Source: Candidatus Moraniibacteriota bacterium
GTDB taxonomy: Bacteria; Patescibacteriota; Minisyncoccia; JAHIHE01; JAGLIN01
Reading direction: 5' to 3'
DNA length: 18,637 nt
NCBI GenBank assembly: GCA_030641185.1
Contig: DAOWHY010000019.1
Coordinates: forward strand, 1-18,637
Below the pieces are notes generated by a model. That model worked only from the letters and a program-made list of their open reading frames with translations, ran no database searches and was not told the origin of the DNA. A program made the position numbers and the translations under genes. Numbering within the stretch: the first letter of the stretch is position 1; the number at the start of each line of letters is the position of its first letter. This document shows positions 7,640 through 13,410 of the stretch, piece after piece.

Positions 7640-8401
7640 TTATTCCGGCAAATTTTTCCCTTCCAATTCTTTCCACAAAGAATCAAACGTAAATTTGAAA
7701 ACGAGAAAGAGTTCTTTGTTTTCAATGATGATACCGCTTAGAGATTCTTTTAGAAATATCAAAGCTACTTTGTCGGCGTAAATATAGACAATCGTGTTAA
7801 GTTCAATTGTTTTCGGCATAAAACGGTATTCTCTAAAATAAATTTCTTTTTGTCGATAAGCTTTGATAATTTCAGGATGATGATCAGAGATAATATACGC
7901 CTTGGTGCCAAGCTGTCTTCGCCTCTGAACGACATTTTTCATAAAGCGTTTCAAGCCAAAAATATCATGAACTTTTCCAGGGGCAATAATCCAAGCATCT
8001 TGTTCTGATTCTACTAGATCATTGAAAATATTCCAAATCCCTTCTTTTCCCTCGTAATATTTGACCAAAGGCACTGTCGTGTCTTTTTTTCTTAACGCCT
8101 GGAATTTTGGCAGGGCTTCTTTTATTCTTTCTTCTTTTTCTCTTATTTTTTCTTTTTCTTCCTCAACCGCTTTTAATAACTTCTCTGGATTTTCTGCAAT
8201 AAAGATCTGCTTCCCTTTTTTCTTGCTCAAAGAAACTAATCCCATTTCTTTTAATCTTTCCAAAACAACATAAGCAGTCGGCCTTTTTATATTTGCTTTT
8301 TTAGCTAACTCCGTAATTGACCCTTCTCCCAATTTTAAAGCAGCCAGATAAACATCCGTTTCTTTATCGGAGAAATTGAGTTGTTTGAGAATTTGACGCA
8401 T
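7640..8401 (-). CDS. TrmB-type transcriptional regulator
   Basis: A 253-residue protein. Residues 1-75 are a winged helix: LKQLNFSDKETDVYLAALKL, then an ITELAKKANIKRPTAYVVLERL recognition region, then a basic wing (SLSKKKGKQIF). A charged helix (about 75-105) leads to a C-terminal effector-type domain with YYEGKEGIWNIF and AWIIAPG, as in TrmB-family proteins. It should bind DNA as a dimer and may sense a small ligand. ATG 8401 was chosen because it opens the TrmB domain. A longer frame to 8506 would run through a palindromic repeat and through the gene's own consensus promoter. It is divergent from the plus-strand cassette island and is followed 65 nt later by ruvC. Confidence 0.85.
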   Translation of the reverse strand: MRQILKQLNFSDKETDVYLAALKLGEGSITELAKKANIKRPTAYVVLERLKEMGLVSLSKKKGKQIFIAENPEKLLKAVEEEKEKIREKEERIKEALPKFQALRKKDTTVPLVKYYEGKEGIWNIFNDLVESEQDAWIIAPGKVHDIFGLKRFMKNVVQRRRQLGTKAYIISDHHPEIIKAYRQKEIYFREYRFMPKTIELNTIVYIYADKVALIFLKESLSGIIIENKELFLVFKFTFDSLWKELEGKNLPE

Positions 8402-8420
8402 AGCTTTTATTACTGTCGTA

Positions 8421-8448
8421 GTAGGAGCGGGTCGCGACCCGCCCCTAC
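8421..8448. repeat. GC-rich palindrome in the leader of the TrmB-type gene
   Basis: A 28-nt palindrome centred on TCGCGA with one mismatched pair (8426 with 8443) stands out in AT-rich DNA. It lies in the untranslated leader about 20 nt before the ATG, so it can form a very stable RNA hairpin there. It may be a dispersed repeat. Confidence 0.7.
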
Positions 8449-8461
8449 AATATCTATTTTC

Positions 8462-8490
8462 ATTATACTCCCCTTCTCCAACTTTGTCAA
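8462..8490 (-). promoter_or_regulatory. Consensus promoter for the TrmB-type gene
   Basis: On the minus strand TTGACA (8490-8485), a 17-nt spacer and TATAAT (8467-8462) form a perfect housekeeping-type promoter. The start of transcription would be near 8455, about 55 nt before the ATG at 8401. This rules out the longer reading frame starting at 8506. Confidence 0.85.
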
Positions 8491-8515
8491 CAACCTCTGA
8501 CAACAATCCATCATC

Positions 8516-8543
8516 AAATAATAGCTATCCATAGCTATTATTT
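8516..8543. promoter_or_regulatory. Perfect 13-bp inverted repeat, operator candidate
   Basis: Arms 8516-8528 (AAATAATAGCTAT) and 8531-8543 are perfectly complementary around a CC spacer. The site lies between two divergent promoters, about 26 bp from the -35 of the TrmB-type gene and about 42 bp from the -35 of the cassette island. TrmB-type proteins bind palindromes, so an operator for the neighbouring regulator is plausible but unproven. Confidence 0.5.
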
Positions 8544-8584
8544 AATAATACTAAATAAAACTAACTTTCTTTAACCTCCGACCA

Positions 8585-8613
8585 TTGACATATTCCTTTT
8601 TGTATGCTACAAT
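8585..8613 (+). promoter_or_regulatory. Strong promoter of the plus-strand cassette island
   Basis: TTGACA (8585-8590), a 17-nt spacer and TACAAT (8608-8613) with a TGC extension make a near-perfect promoter. Transcription would start near 8620, exactly where the first hairpin of the leader begins. Confidence 0.85.
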
Positions 8614-8620
8614 ACCCAGT

Positions 8621-8670
8621 TCAAGATGAGAGAGTAAATTATTCATCTTGACCTCTGAATGTTTTCAGAG
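8621..8670 (+). promoter_or_regulatory. Two 5'-end stem-loops of the first cassette transcript
   Basis: Stem one pairs 8621-8629 (TCAAGATGA) with 8643-8651. Stem two pairs 8653-8659 (CTCTGAA) with 8664-8670 around a 4-nt loop. Both are perfect. They come right after the predicted transcription start, so the RNA would carry a structured, possibly protective, 5' end. They are not present in the second unit. Confidence 0.65.
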
Positions 8671-8676
8671 ATGCAC

Positions 8677-8759
8677 ATTGAAAACTAAATTCTCCAGACC
8701 GCCGAGGTGGGTGTCTTGATTTCAAGACAATTAACTCGGCTGTCTGGAGCGAGATGGGA
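8677..8759 (+). promoter_or_regulatory. Conserved structured leader RNA, unit 1
   Basis: The first 31 nt (8677-8707) are identical to 9285-9315, and 8718-8759 match 9392-9433 with two changes. The ends pair: CTCCAGAC (8692-8699) with GTCTGGAG (8742-8749), then CCGAG (8702-8706) with CTCGG (8735-8739). An inner 7-bp hairpin (8712-8718 with 8723-8729) sits inside. The sequence between the conserved blocks differs in length between units, which suits an RNA with a variable arm. I do not recognise a known riboswitch or T-box. It ends 54 nt before the start codon. Confidence 0.7.
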
Positions 8760-8813
8760 AATCCCTGTTGATGAAACTGTGAAGGATGGACTGAAAGGAA
8801 TTAGGTGAAAGTT

Positions 8814-9164
8814 ATGAATAACTATAATGATTATCTCTTCGCACTAGAAGAAGAGATGAAAAAATCTCCTTCCAGTTTGGAGAAAGCCGGAAATTTACTC
8901 GGCGGAATCTTTTTCTATGCAAAAGAGGAAGAGCTAAAGGTAGCTCTTCAAAAAGCAAAGGAAATATCCTGCCATGAAGGATGGCAGGAAGAAGAAAAAG
9001 AAAGAAGGCTTTACTATAAAGACCTTCTGGAGGATGTCCTTCCTTCTTTGATGAACGCGGATTCTGAAATCCGCGTGTCTGCCGCAGAAGTAGTGGCAGA
9101 TGTTCTGCTGAAATCAGCAGAACTATGGAGAGCAGATCTCTCCATAGATCATCTTTACAGTTAA
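8814..9164 (+). CDS. Small helical HEAT-like protein, cassette 1
   Basis: A 116-residue acidic, all-helical protein with no signal peptide or membrane helix. The start is ATG 8814, preceded at the right distance by AGGTGA, one of the strongest Shine-Dalgarno sites in the window; the GTG at 8805 is part of that site. The region LPSLMNADSEIRVSAAEVVADVL (residues about 77-99) has the hydrophobic spacing and xVRxxAA core of a HEAT repeat, and it aligns with residues 48-80 of the second cassette protein. At DNA level the aligned Glu, Arg and Val codons differ mainly in their third base (GAA/GAG, CGC/CGT, GTG/GTT), which argues that it is translated and selected as protein. The coding sequence also folds into a chain of hairpins. 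Function unknown; a protein-binding scaffold is the most one can suggest. Confidence 0.72.
   Translation: MNNYNDYLFALEEEMKKSPSSLEKAGNLLGGIFFYAKEEELKVALQKAKEISCHEGWQEEEKERRLYYKDLLEDVLPSLMNADSEIRVSAAEVVADVLLKSAELWRADLSIDHLYS
8833..9147 (+). other. Chain of consecutive stem-loops within the cassette 1 coding region
   Basis: Near-perfect hairpins follow one another along the gene: 8833-8840/8850-8857 (8 bp), 8908-8913/8921-8926 (6 bp), 8928-8936/8941-8949 (9 bp), 8967-8975/8981-8989 (9 bp), 9004-9013/9017-9027 (10 bp, one bulge), 9055-9063/9068-9076 (9 bp), 9078-9083/9095-9100 (6 bp), 9102-9110/9115-9123 (9 bp) and 9123-9131/9139-9147 (9 bp). Most have loops of 3-7 nt. Such density is not expected by chance in ordinary coding DNA. 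Confidence 0.75.
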
Positions 9165-9176
9165 GGACACAGTCAC

Positions 9177-9222
9177 GGACAAAGTTGAATCACGCACTCG
9201 GTTCAACTTTCGTCCCTTTTTT
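9177..9222 (+). terminator. Terminator of cassette 1
   Basis: GGACAAAGTTGAA (9177-9189) pairs with TTCAACTTTCGTCC (9202-9215) with a single bulge, then CTTTTTT follows. It starts 13 nt after the stop codon. The block 9193-9215 is identical to 9784-9806 in the second unit. Confidence 0.85.
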
Positions 9223-9284
9223 CCAGCTTATAATCACAAAGATTATTGGTTGAAAAAAGGAGGGAATAAAAAAGTTCTTTAAAA

Positions 9285-9433
9285 ATTGAAAACTAAATTC
9301 TCCAGACCGCCGAGGCGAGTGTCTTAAATTTCTTACACTCTAAAGAGTGAACTCCAAAACTTACTTTTGGAGTTCAGGTTTTAACCCGTAAGATTTCAAG
9401 GCAACTAACTCGGCTGTCTGGAGCGAGATGGGA
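9285..9433 (+). promoter_or_regulatory. Conserved structured leader RNA, unit 2
   Basis: This is the second copy of the leader. The closing stem is kept (CTCCAGAC 9300-9307 with GTCTGGAG 9416-9423; CCGAG 9310-9314 with CTCGG 9409-9413). The interior carries an extra 66 nt, including a 5-bp hairpin (9336-9349) and a perfect 11-bp hairpin (9349-9359 with 9365-9375). Just upstream, GTTCTTTAAAAATTG (9274-9288) resembles an rRNA-type boxA antitermination site, which unit 1 lacks. A TATAAT at 9229-9234 lies in the gap but has no matching -35, so this unit may depend on readthrough or a weak promoter. Confidence 0.7.
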
Positions 9434-9483
9434 TATTTTCATCTGCGGGCGAAGGATTGACTAAAAGAAAATAGGTGAAAATT

Positions 9484-9756
9484 ATGAAATCTACTGAAGA
9501 AAATGAAATAGAATTGTTAGAAAGGTGGTTTTCGAAAACCAACGAGGAGAAAATTGGGATGATAAAGGAATTGCAAAATACAGCAATTTCCTTAACCATG
9601 TCCACTCCGAAAGAAAGGTTTATACTAGTGCCAACATTAAAAATTCTTTTCATGGCAATAGATGAAGAAGAGGGTGTGGAGGTTCGTGTTGCCTCCGCAA
9701 TAGCAATAGCAGAAATCGTAAAGACGAACCCGATTAGAGTTGGTTCACTTTACTAG
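9484..9756 (+). CDS. Small helical HEAT-like protein, cassette 2
   Basis: A 90-residue acidic helical protein. The start is ATG 9484, preceded by AGGTGA in a context almost identical to that of cassette 1 (ATAGGTGAAAATTATG against TTAGGTGAAAGTTATG). Residues LVPTLKILFMAI, then DEEEGVEVRVASAIAIAEIV, align with the C-terminal HEAT-like helices of cassette 1, and both proteins end in a short tail with Leu-Tyr. The N-termini are not clearly alike. Some hairpins occur in the gene (9526-9531 with 9536-9541; 9565-9574 with 9583-9593, one bulge), but fewer than in cassette 1. Function unknown. A paralogue created by unit duplication is the best reading. Confidence 0.68.
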   Translation: MKSTEENEIELLERWFSKTNEEKIGMIKELQNTAISLTMSTPKERFILVPTLKILFMAIDEEEGVEVRVASAIAIAEIVKTNPIRVGSLY

Positions 9757-9774
9757 CAATATTTTATGGGCGAT

Positions 9775-9819
9775 AACCGAACCCGCACTCGGTTCAACTT
9801 TCGTCCTTTTTTTTATTTT
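9775..9819 (+). terminator. Terminator of cassette 2
   Basis: AACCGA (9775-9780) pairs with TCGGTT (9789-9794). This is followed by the 23-nt block shared with cassette 1 (9784-9806), eight T (9807-9814), an A and five more T. The downstream arm is conserved, but its pairing partner differs from that in unit 1. Confidence 0.7.
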
Positions 9820-9999
9820 TAAAAACTTATTTCTATAAATACCACGAAAGAGCAAACTTAATTTTACAAGAATCAACCTTCATTTCTCCCTAGAAATTCT
9901 TAGTCAAAATCAAAGCTCTTTTGATTAGCAAAACATTTTTCATTTTAATTCAATTATTATTAAATATGTTTTAATTTTAATAGACTTATTATTAACTGT

Positions 10000-10728
10000 C
10001 TATTCCTCCAAATTACTAAAGACCTCCCCCACATCCTCCTGCTCATTCAATGCTTCAAATAATTTTTCTATCCGCGCGTTTATTTTTTCATCATCAATTT
10101 TGATAGTATTTTTTGCTTTCCACTCAAAACCAGTTTCGCTTATTTTTATATTATTTTTTTCCAGATTTTCTTTTGCCTTATATAGGTCTTCAGGTTTAGT
10201 ATAAACTACCGCAACATCATCAATCAACTTAAAATCATCAGCTCCTGAATCTATAATAAGCATCTCTAAATTATCATCGCTAATACTTAGATCTTTTTTA
10301 TCAACTTCTAAATATCCAAATTGCTCAAACATCCATTTAACACTTCCGACCTCTCCCAGCCTTCCACCTCCCATAGAAAGAATGTGTTTTATTTCCGCCA
10401 CGGTTCTGTTGGTATTATCGGTTGTTCCTTCAATTATCAGAGCAACTCCTTCCGGGCCATATGCTTCATACAGAACTTCTTCTATCGCCCCGCCTTCCAG
10501 CTCGCCTGTTCCTTTTTTTATCGCTTTTTCAATATTATCTAAAGGCATATTTGCTTGCTTTGCTTTTTCAACGGCAAGTTTAAGAGCAGGATTCATACTT
10601 GCGTCCCCGCCTCCACTCTTTGCTGTAAGTGTTACCATTTTAGAAAGCTGTGAAAAAATCTTTCCCTTCTTCACATCAGCAACACCTTTCTGTCTTTTAA
10701 TTTTTGACCATTTTGAATGTCCAGACAT
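10000..10728 (-). CDS. yebC: YebC/PmpR-family protein
   Basis: A 242-residue protein that opens with the family signature MSGHSKWSKIKRQKGVADV and continues with FSQLSKMVTLTAKSGG, NPALKLAVEKAKQANMP and EALYEAYGPEGVALIIE-like text (here VLYEAYGPEGVALIIEG). Length and domain order (helical head, two alpha/beta domains) match YebC. These proteins are soluble; they have been described as transcriptional regulators and, more recently, as factors that help ribosomes through stalling sequences such as poly-proline. It has its own promoter and a hairpin-plus-U-run leader, and is monocistronic here. The 180 nt after it, up to the cassette 2 terminator, hold no gene; an AT-rich 7-bp hairpin (9908-9926) is the only possible terminator seen. 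Confidence 0.95.
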   Translation of the reverse strand: MSGHSKWSKIKRQKGVADVKKGKIFSQLSKMVTLTAKSGGGDASMNPALKLAVEKAKQANMPLDNIEKAIKKGTGELEGGAIEEVLYEAYGPEGVALIIEGTTDNTNRTVAEIKHILSMGGGRLGEVGSVKWMFEQFGYLEVDKKDLSISDDNLEMLIIDSGADDFKLIDDVAVVYTKPEDLYKAKENLEKNNIKISETGFEWKAKNTIKIDDEKINARIEKLFEALNEQEDVGEVFSNLEE

Positions 10729-10748
10729 AAATTTAAATTAATTCTAAC

Positions 10749-10777
10749 AAAAAAAGAGTATCATTTAATAACACTCT
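10749..10777 (-). terminator. Attenuator-like hairpin in the yebC leader
   Basis: On the minus strand AGAGTGTTA (10777-10769) can pair with TGATACTCT (10763-10755), including two G-U pairs and a 5-nt loop, followed by seven T. It lies between the yebC promoter and start codon, so it could terminate or attenuate the transcript early. Confidence 0.45.
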
Positions 10778-10787
10778 ATCTTATTTA

Positions 10788-10816
10788 AGTATAGTAAAAA
10801 GGAAGTGCTTGGTCAA
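10788..10816 (-). promoter_or_regulatory. Promoter of yebC
   Basis: On the minus strand TTGACC (10816-10811), a 17-nt spacer and TATACT (10793-10788) each match the consensus at five of six positions. Transcription would start near 10781, some 50 nt before the ATG. Confidence 0.7.
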
Positions 10817-10861
10817 TTATTTTTTAATTGAAACAATCAAACTGACAAATATCAAAAACCA

Positions 10862-10889
10862 AAAGACGACATTCTGAAATGTCGTCTTT
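10862..10889 (-). terminator. Terminator of the beta-repeat membrane protein gene
   Basis: A perfect 12-bp stem (10862-10873 with 10878-10889, AAAGACGACATT) with a 4-nt loop is followed on the minus strand by TTTTGGTTTTT. It lies 45 nt beyond the stop of the gene ending at 10934. Confidence 0.85.
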
Positions 10890-10933
10890 GTTCTTATTTA
10901 ATATTTTATAGAATACTATTTTTACGCCATAAA

Positions 10934-12082
10934 TTATTTTCTAATCTTTATCTTTCTATAAAGATACCAAACAATCCCGCCGAAAGCCCAGGCTGTAATT
11001 AGACAAACTGCCAGCCAGCCAACGATAGGAACTATCCATAAGACTACCAATACCAGATACCCTAAAATAAAATTCACCCATGGAAATTTCTCTGTAAGTT
11101 CTCTTTCTTTAAGCCTCTTGTTGATAAAATGTCCCACAGCAATCGCAGCGACAATTTTTGAAACCATTAAAGCAATTATAAAACCAAACAAAATAACAAT
11201 CATAAGCGGCCACCCCACGAGAGAAACTAAAAGAATTATCAGAGAAACCGGGATTAAAATCATAGCGATAATTCCCATCGCTAAATTTTTCCATGGCTCT
11301 CTCTCCATAGAATCAAAAATATTTTTTCCGTTTCTATAGAAAAATCTGTATAAGATAAGTCCTAAAATTAAAAGTCCTAAAAATTTTAATAACTCAAATC
11401 CAAAAAGAAATCCCAGGAAACCTTTCCTTTCCTCTTCCTTAACTGGCAAAGGCTTTCTTATAATTTCGCCCGCCACAACATTTTCGTTAACAGAAACCTC
11501 ATTGTCGCTGTGATAAACTAAATTCCCGCCAATTTTTACATCCGGCCTAATTGAAATTTCTTCAGCCCAAATTTCCACATCCCCATCCGTGTCACCAGCC
11601 AGAAGAACGCGCCCTCCCGCCGCTTTAACATCGCCCTTGGTATCTCCCCTTATTTCAATATTCCCTCCCGCGATATACACGCTTCCATTAATAACACTGT
11701 TCTTTTCTATCGTTATATTTCCTCCCGCCGCTGTAACATTTTTAGGAACATTTCCCTCTATTGAAATATTTCCGCCAGCCACCCTTACACTTCCTTCTTT
11801 CTCCCCGCTTATTTTGATTTCCCCGCCCGCCGCTAAAATATCTCCAGAAGATTTTCCGTAAAAATTCAACATTCCACCCGCGATCATCACATCGCCATTG
11901 ACAGTTCCTGCCACATCAACGACTCCCGCGGCGCCAAGATAGTCTCCGTTTACTGTTTCACTTTCAGGCAAAAATATTTCCTCTTCTTCAAAATCAGTTT
12001 TTCCAGAAGCAAAAATCATGCCTGTGCCAATAAAAAGAAAAATCGCCATAACTAAAGCAATTTTTGTTGTTGTTTTCTTCAT
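10934..12082 (-). CDS. Membrane protein with bactofilin-like beta-repeat ectodomain
   Basis: A 382-residue protein. Residues 1-26 are a signal peptide or anchor ending ASG. Residues 44-190 are a run of short repeats of the form GDVxxAGGxIxIxG (GDVMIAGG, GDILAAGG, GSVRVAGG, GSVYIAGG, GDVKAAGG), as in bactofilin or polymer-forming right-handed beta-helices. After a charged linker (about 210-220) come four or five membrane helices (about 225-248, 265-288, 290-315, 335-352, 355-374). The beta-helix should lie outside the cytoplasm, where it could polymerise or scaffold the envelope, unlike cytosolic bactofilins. A strong terminator ends the gene, which is not obviously in an operon. The fold is confident; the role is inferred. 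Confidence 0.8.
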   Translation of the reverse strand: MKKTTTKIALVMAIFLFIGTGMIFASGKTDFEEEEIFLPESETVNGDYLGAAGVVDVAGTVNGDVMIAGGMLNFYGKSSGDILAAGGEIKISGEKEGSVRVAGGNISIEGNVPKNVTAAGGNITIEKNSVINGSVYIAGGNIEIRGDTKGDVKAAGGRVLLAGDTDGDVEIWAEEISIRPDVKIGGNLVYHSDNEVSVNENVVAGEIIRKPLPVKEEERKGFLGFLFGFELLKFLGLLILGLILYRFFYRNGKNIFDSMEREPWKNLAMGIIAMILIPVSLIILLVSLVGWPLMIVILFGFIIALMVSKIVAAIAVGHFINKRLKERELTEKFPWVNFILGYLVLVVLWIVPIVGWLAVCLITAWAFGGIVWYLYRKIKIRK

Positions 12083-12177
12083 ATATTTAGCTTAATTATT
12101 AGCATCTATCTTTAAAATAGTCCTATTTGAAAATTAAGCAAGTTTTTTATCCACAGTCTTTTTTTACATAATTTATA

Positions 12178-12663
12178 TTACTTAAACTCTACTTCATCCC
12201 CCACTTCCACCCCTGTCCCTTCTATCAACCCACCATTTATTTCCAAAATATACAAAGCTTTTTTCTCTGGTCCGAAAGTTTCGCATTGTTCGGTTTTGCA
12301 CGGTTGAGCATTTTCTTTTATAAAAATAATTTCATTATCCTTATTAAACCAAATTATATCTAAAGGAATTAAAGTATTTTTCATCCAAGAATTATAAATA
12401 CCTTCTTTTTCAAAAGTAAAAAGCATTCCACTGGACGGATTTAAATATTTTCTGTTCATTAGTCCAATTCTTTTTTCCTCTGGCGTATTCGCAATTTCAA
12501 CATCAAAACATTTATTTTTAAAACACACTTTAGAAATATTATTTTCTGTTTTTTTATTATTTTGTAACCTACTATTATTTTGCGCGCAAAGAAAAAGAAA
12601 GCCTGCTATCAAAAGCACAACTATGCCCAAAATAATATTTAATTTACTTATTGTTTTAAACAT
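12178..12663 (-). CDS. Membrane-anchored DUF192 protein
   Basis: A 161-residue protein with one N-terminal hydrophobic helix (residues 9-27, IILGIVVLLIAGFLFLC) and then a DUF192 domain (about 45-160). The recognisable points are EKRIGLMNRKYLNPSSGMLF, SWMKNTLIPLDIIWF and the closing YILEINGGLIEG...VGDEVEF. The family is widespread, usually exported, with no firmly established biochemical role. The Cys in FLFLC does not fit a lipobox well, so a membrane anchor rather than a lipoprotein is likelier. It is flanked by intergenic gaps of about 95 and 133 nt and is probably transcribed alone. Confidence 0.88.
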   Translation of the reverse strand: MFKTISKLNIILGIVVLLIAGFLFLCAQNNSRLQNNKKTENNISKVCFKNKCFDVEIANTPEEKRIGLMNRKYLNPSSGMLFTFEKEGIYNSWMKNTLIPLDIIWFNKDNEIIFIKENAQPCKTEQCETFGPEKKALYILEINGGLIEGTGVEVGDEVEFK

Positions 12664-12672
12664 TAGCTCTAA

Positions 12673-12702
12673 ATTGTTATATTGCTACATTGTTATATTG
12701 CT
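12673..12702. repeat. Short tandem direct repeat before the DUF192 gene
   Basis: ATTGTTATATTGCT occurs at 12673-12686 and again at 12689-12702, separated by two bases. It lies within 40 nt upstream of the DUF192 start, where it could be a regulator binding site or simple slippage. Confidence 0.55.
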
Positions 12703-12796
12703 CCCACGACTTGTTCTTATGCTATGCATAACAATTTGACAATTTTTTGAGAAATCTCAATAAAATAAAACCCTTAAATAAACTGCCCCGACAAAT

Positions 12797-13366
12797 CTAT
12801 TTTCTTATTCTAACCTCATACTCAATTTGCTCTATTTTCCTTAAATTATTTTTCGCCTGATCATACTTAGTCCGTAAATAGCCAGTCATATCAAACTCTA
12901 CCAGTTCTGCCATAATTTCATTGATGATTTTTTTCATTCTGCCTACCTCGCCAAGATTGCCCGTCGTCGCTTGATTGATCGCTTGGCGAACCAGCTCGCC
13001 GGTCAAATCGCAAAGACCGCCCAAATAACTTCCTATATCTAAATTAATTTCTTTAATTTTATCAACCTTTTCTCCCGCCATTACAAAGTAAAACATTTTT
13101 GCCTCCACATATTCCTCTGCTCCCGCCCGATAAGACCCTTCTTTGGAAATTCGCTTATGTCCAAAATCTTTTTCCAATTTCTGCAAAGTTTTTTCTATCT
13201 CAGTTAATTCTCCTTTTGCCTTTTTTAAATCGCCGCGATGCAGAGAAAAAATTGTTCTCTTTGAGCTATGCAAAACAGTATCAGCTAATCTGATAATCTG
13301 CCTTCTTTCTTTTTCTCCTTTATCGTAATCTTCTTTTAATTTTTGGATGAATTTTTTGTTGATCAT
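12797..13366 (-). CDS. Translin/TRAX-family protein, ribonuclease candidate
   Basis: A 189-residue all-helical protein that matches the translin superfamily: a helical N-terminus with RLADTVLHSSKRTIFSLHRG (26-45), AEEYVEAKMFYFVM (83-96) and SYLGGLCDLTGELVRQAI (113-130). Glu85, Glu88, Asp120 and Glu124 lie where the TRAX subunit of C3PO and its archaeal homologue carry catalytic acids, so an active RNase is possible. Known members bind single-stranded nucleic acid as ring or barrel oligomers. In bacteria the family is uncommon and little studied. It is 44 nt downstream of the 100-residue gene and probably co-transcribed with it. The family call is strong; activity is inferred from the residues. 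Confidence 0.85.
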   Translation of the reverse strand: MINKKFIQKLKEDYDKGEKERRQIIRLADTVLHSSKRTIFSLHRGDLKKAKGELTEIEKTLQKLEKDFGHKRISKEGSYRAGAEEYVEAKMFYFVMAGEKVDKIKEINLDIGSYLGGLCDLTGELVRQAINQATTGNLGEVGRMKKIINEIMAELVEFDMTGYLRTKYDQAKNNLRKIEQIEYEVRIRK

Positions 13367-13410
13367 ATCTTTTAATCTTTTAAAAATTAATTTTAGTTAT
13401 CTTAAACGCT

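Noticed and set aside
7575..7676. 34-codon N-terminal extension of ruvC
   Set aside because: The RuvC fold begins at the ATG at 7574, and the extension would overlap the upstream regulator gene with unrelated residues.
8402..8506. 35-codon N-terminal extension of the TrmB-type regulator
   Set aside because: It runs through a palindromic repeat and a consensus promoter. The winged-helix domain starts at ATG 8401.
8677..8759. T-box or known amino-acid riboswitch as the identity of the leader
   Set aside because: No T-box GGUGG signature or specifier loop, and the genes downstream are not amino-acid genes. No known class was recognised.
8805..8813. GTG start for the cassette 1 protein (and the equivalent GTG at 9475 in cassette 2)
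   Set aside because: That GTG is part of the AGGTGA Shine-Dalgarno, which is correctly spaced for the ATG three codons later in both units.
9908..9926. Intrinsic terminator for yebC
   Set aside because: A 7-bp AT-rich stem with no real T-run after it on the minus strand; too weak to call.
12083..12177. Promoter for the beta-repeat membrane protein gene (TTGCTT-16-TATTTT)
   Set aside because: Both hexamers match the consensus at only four of six positions, which is expected by chance in AT-rich DNA.
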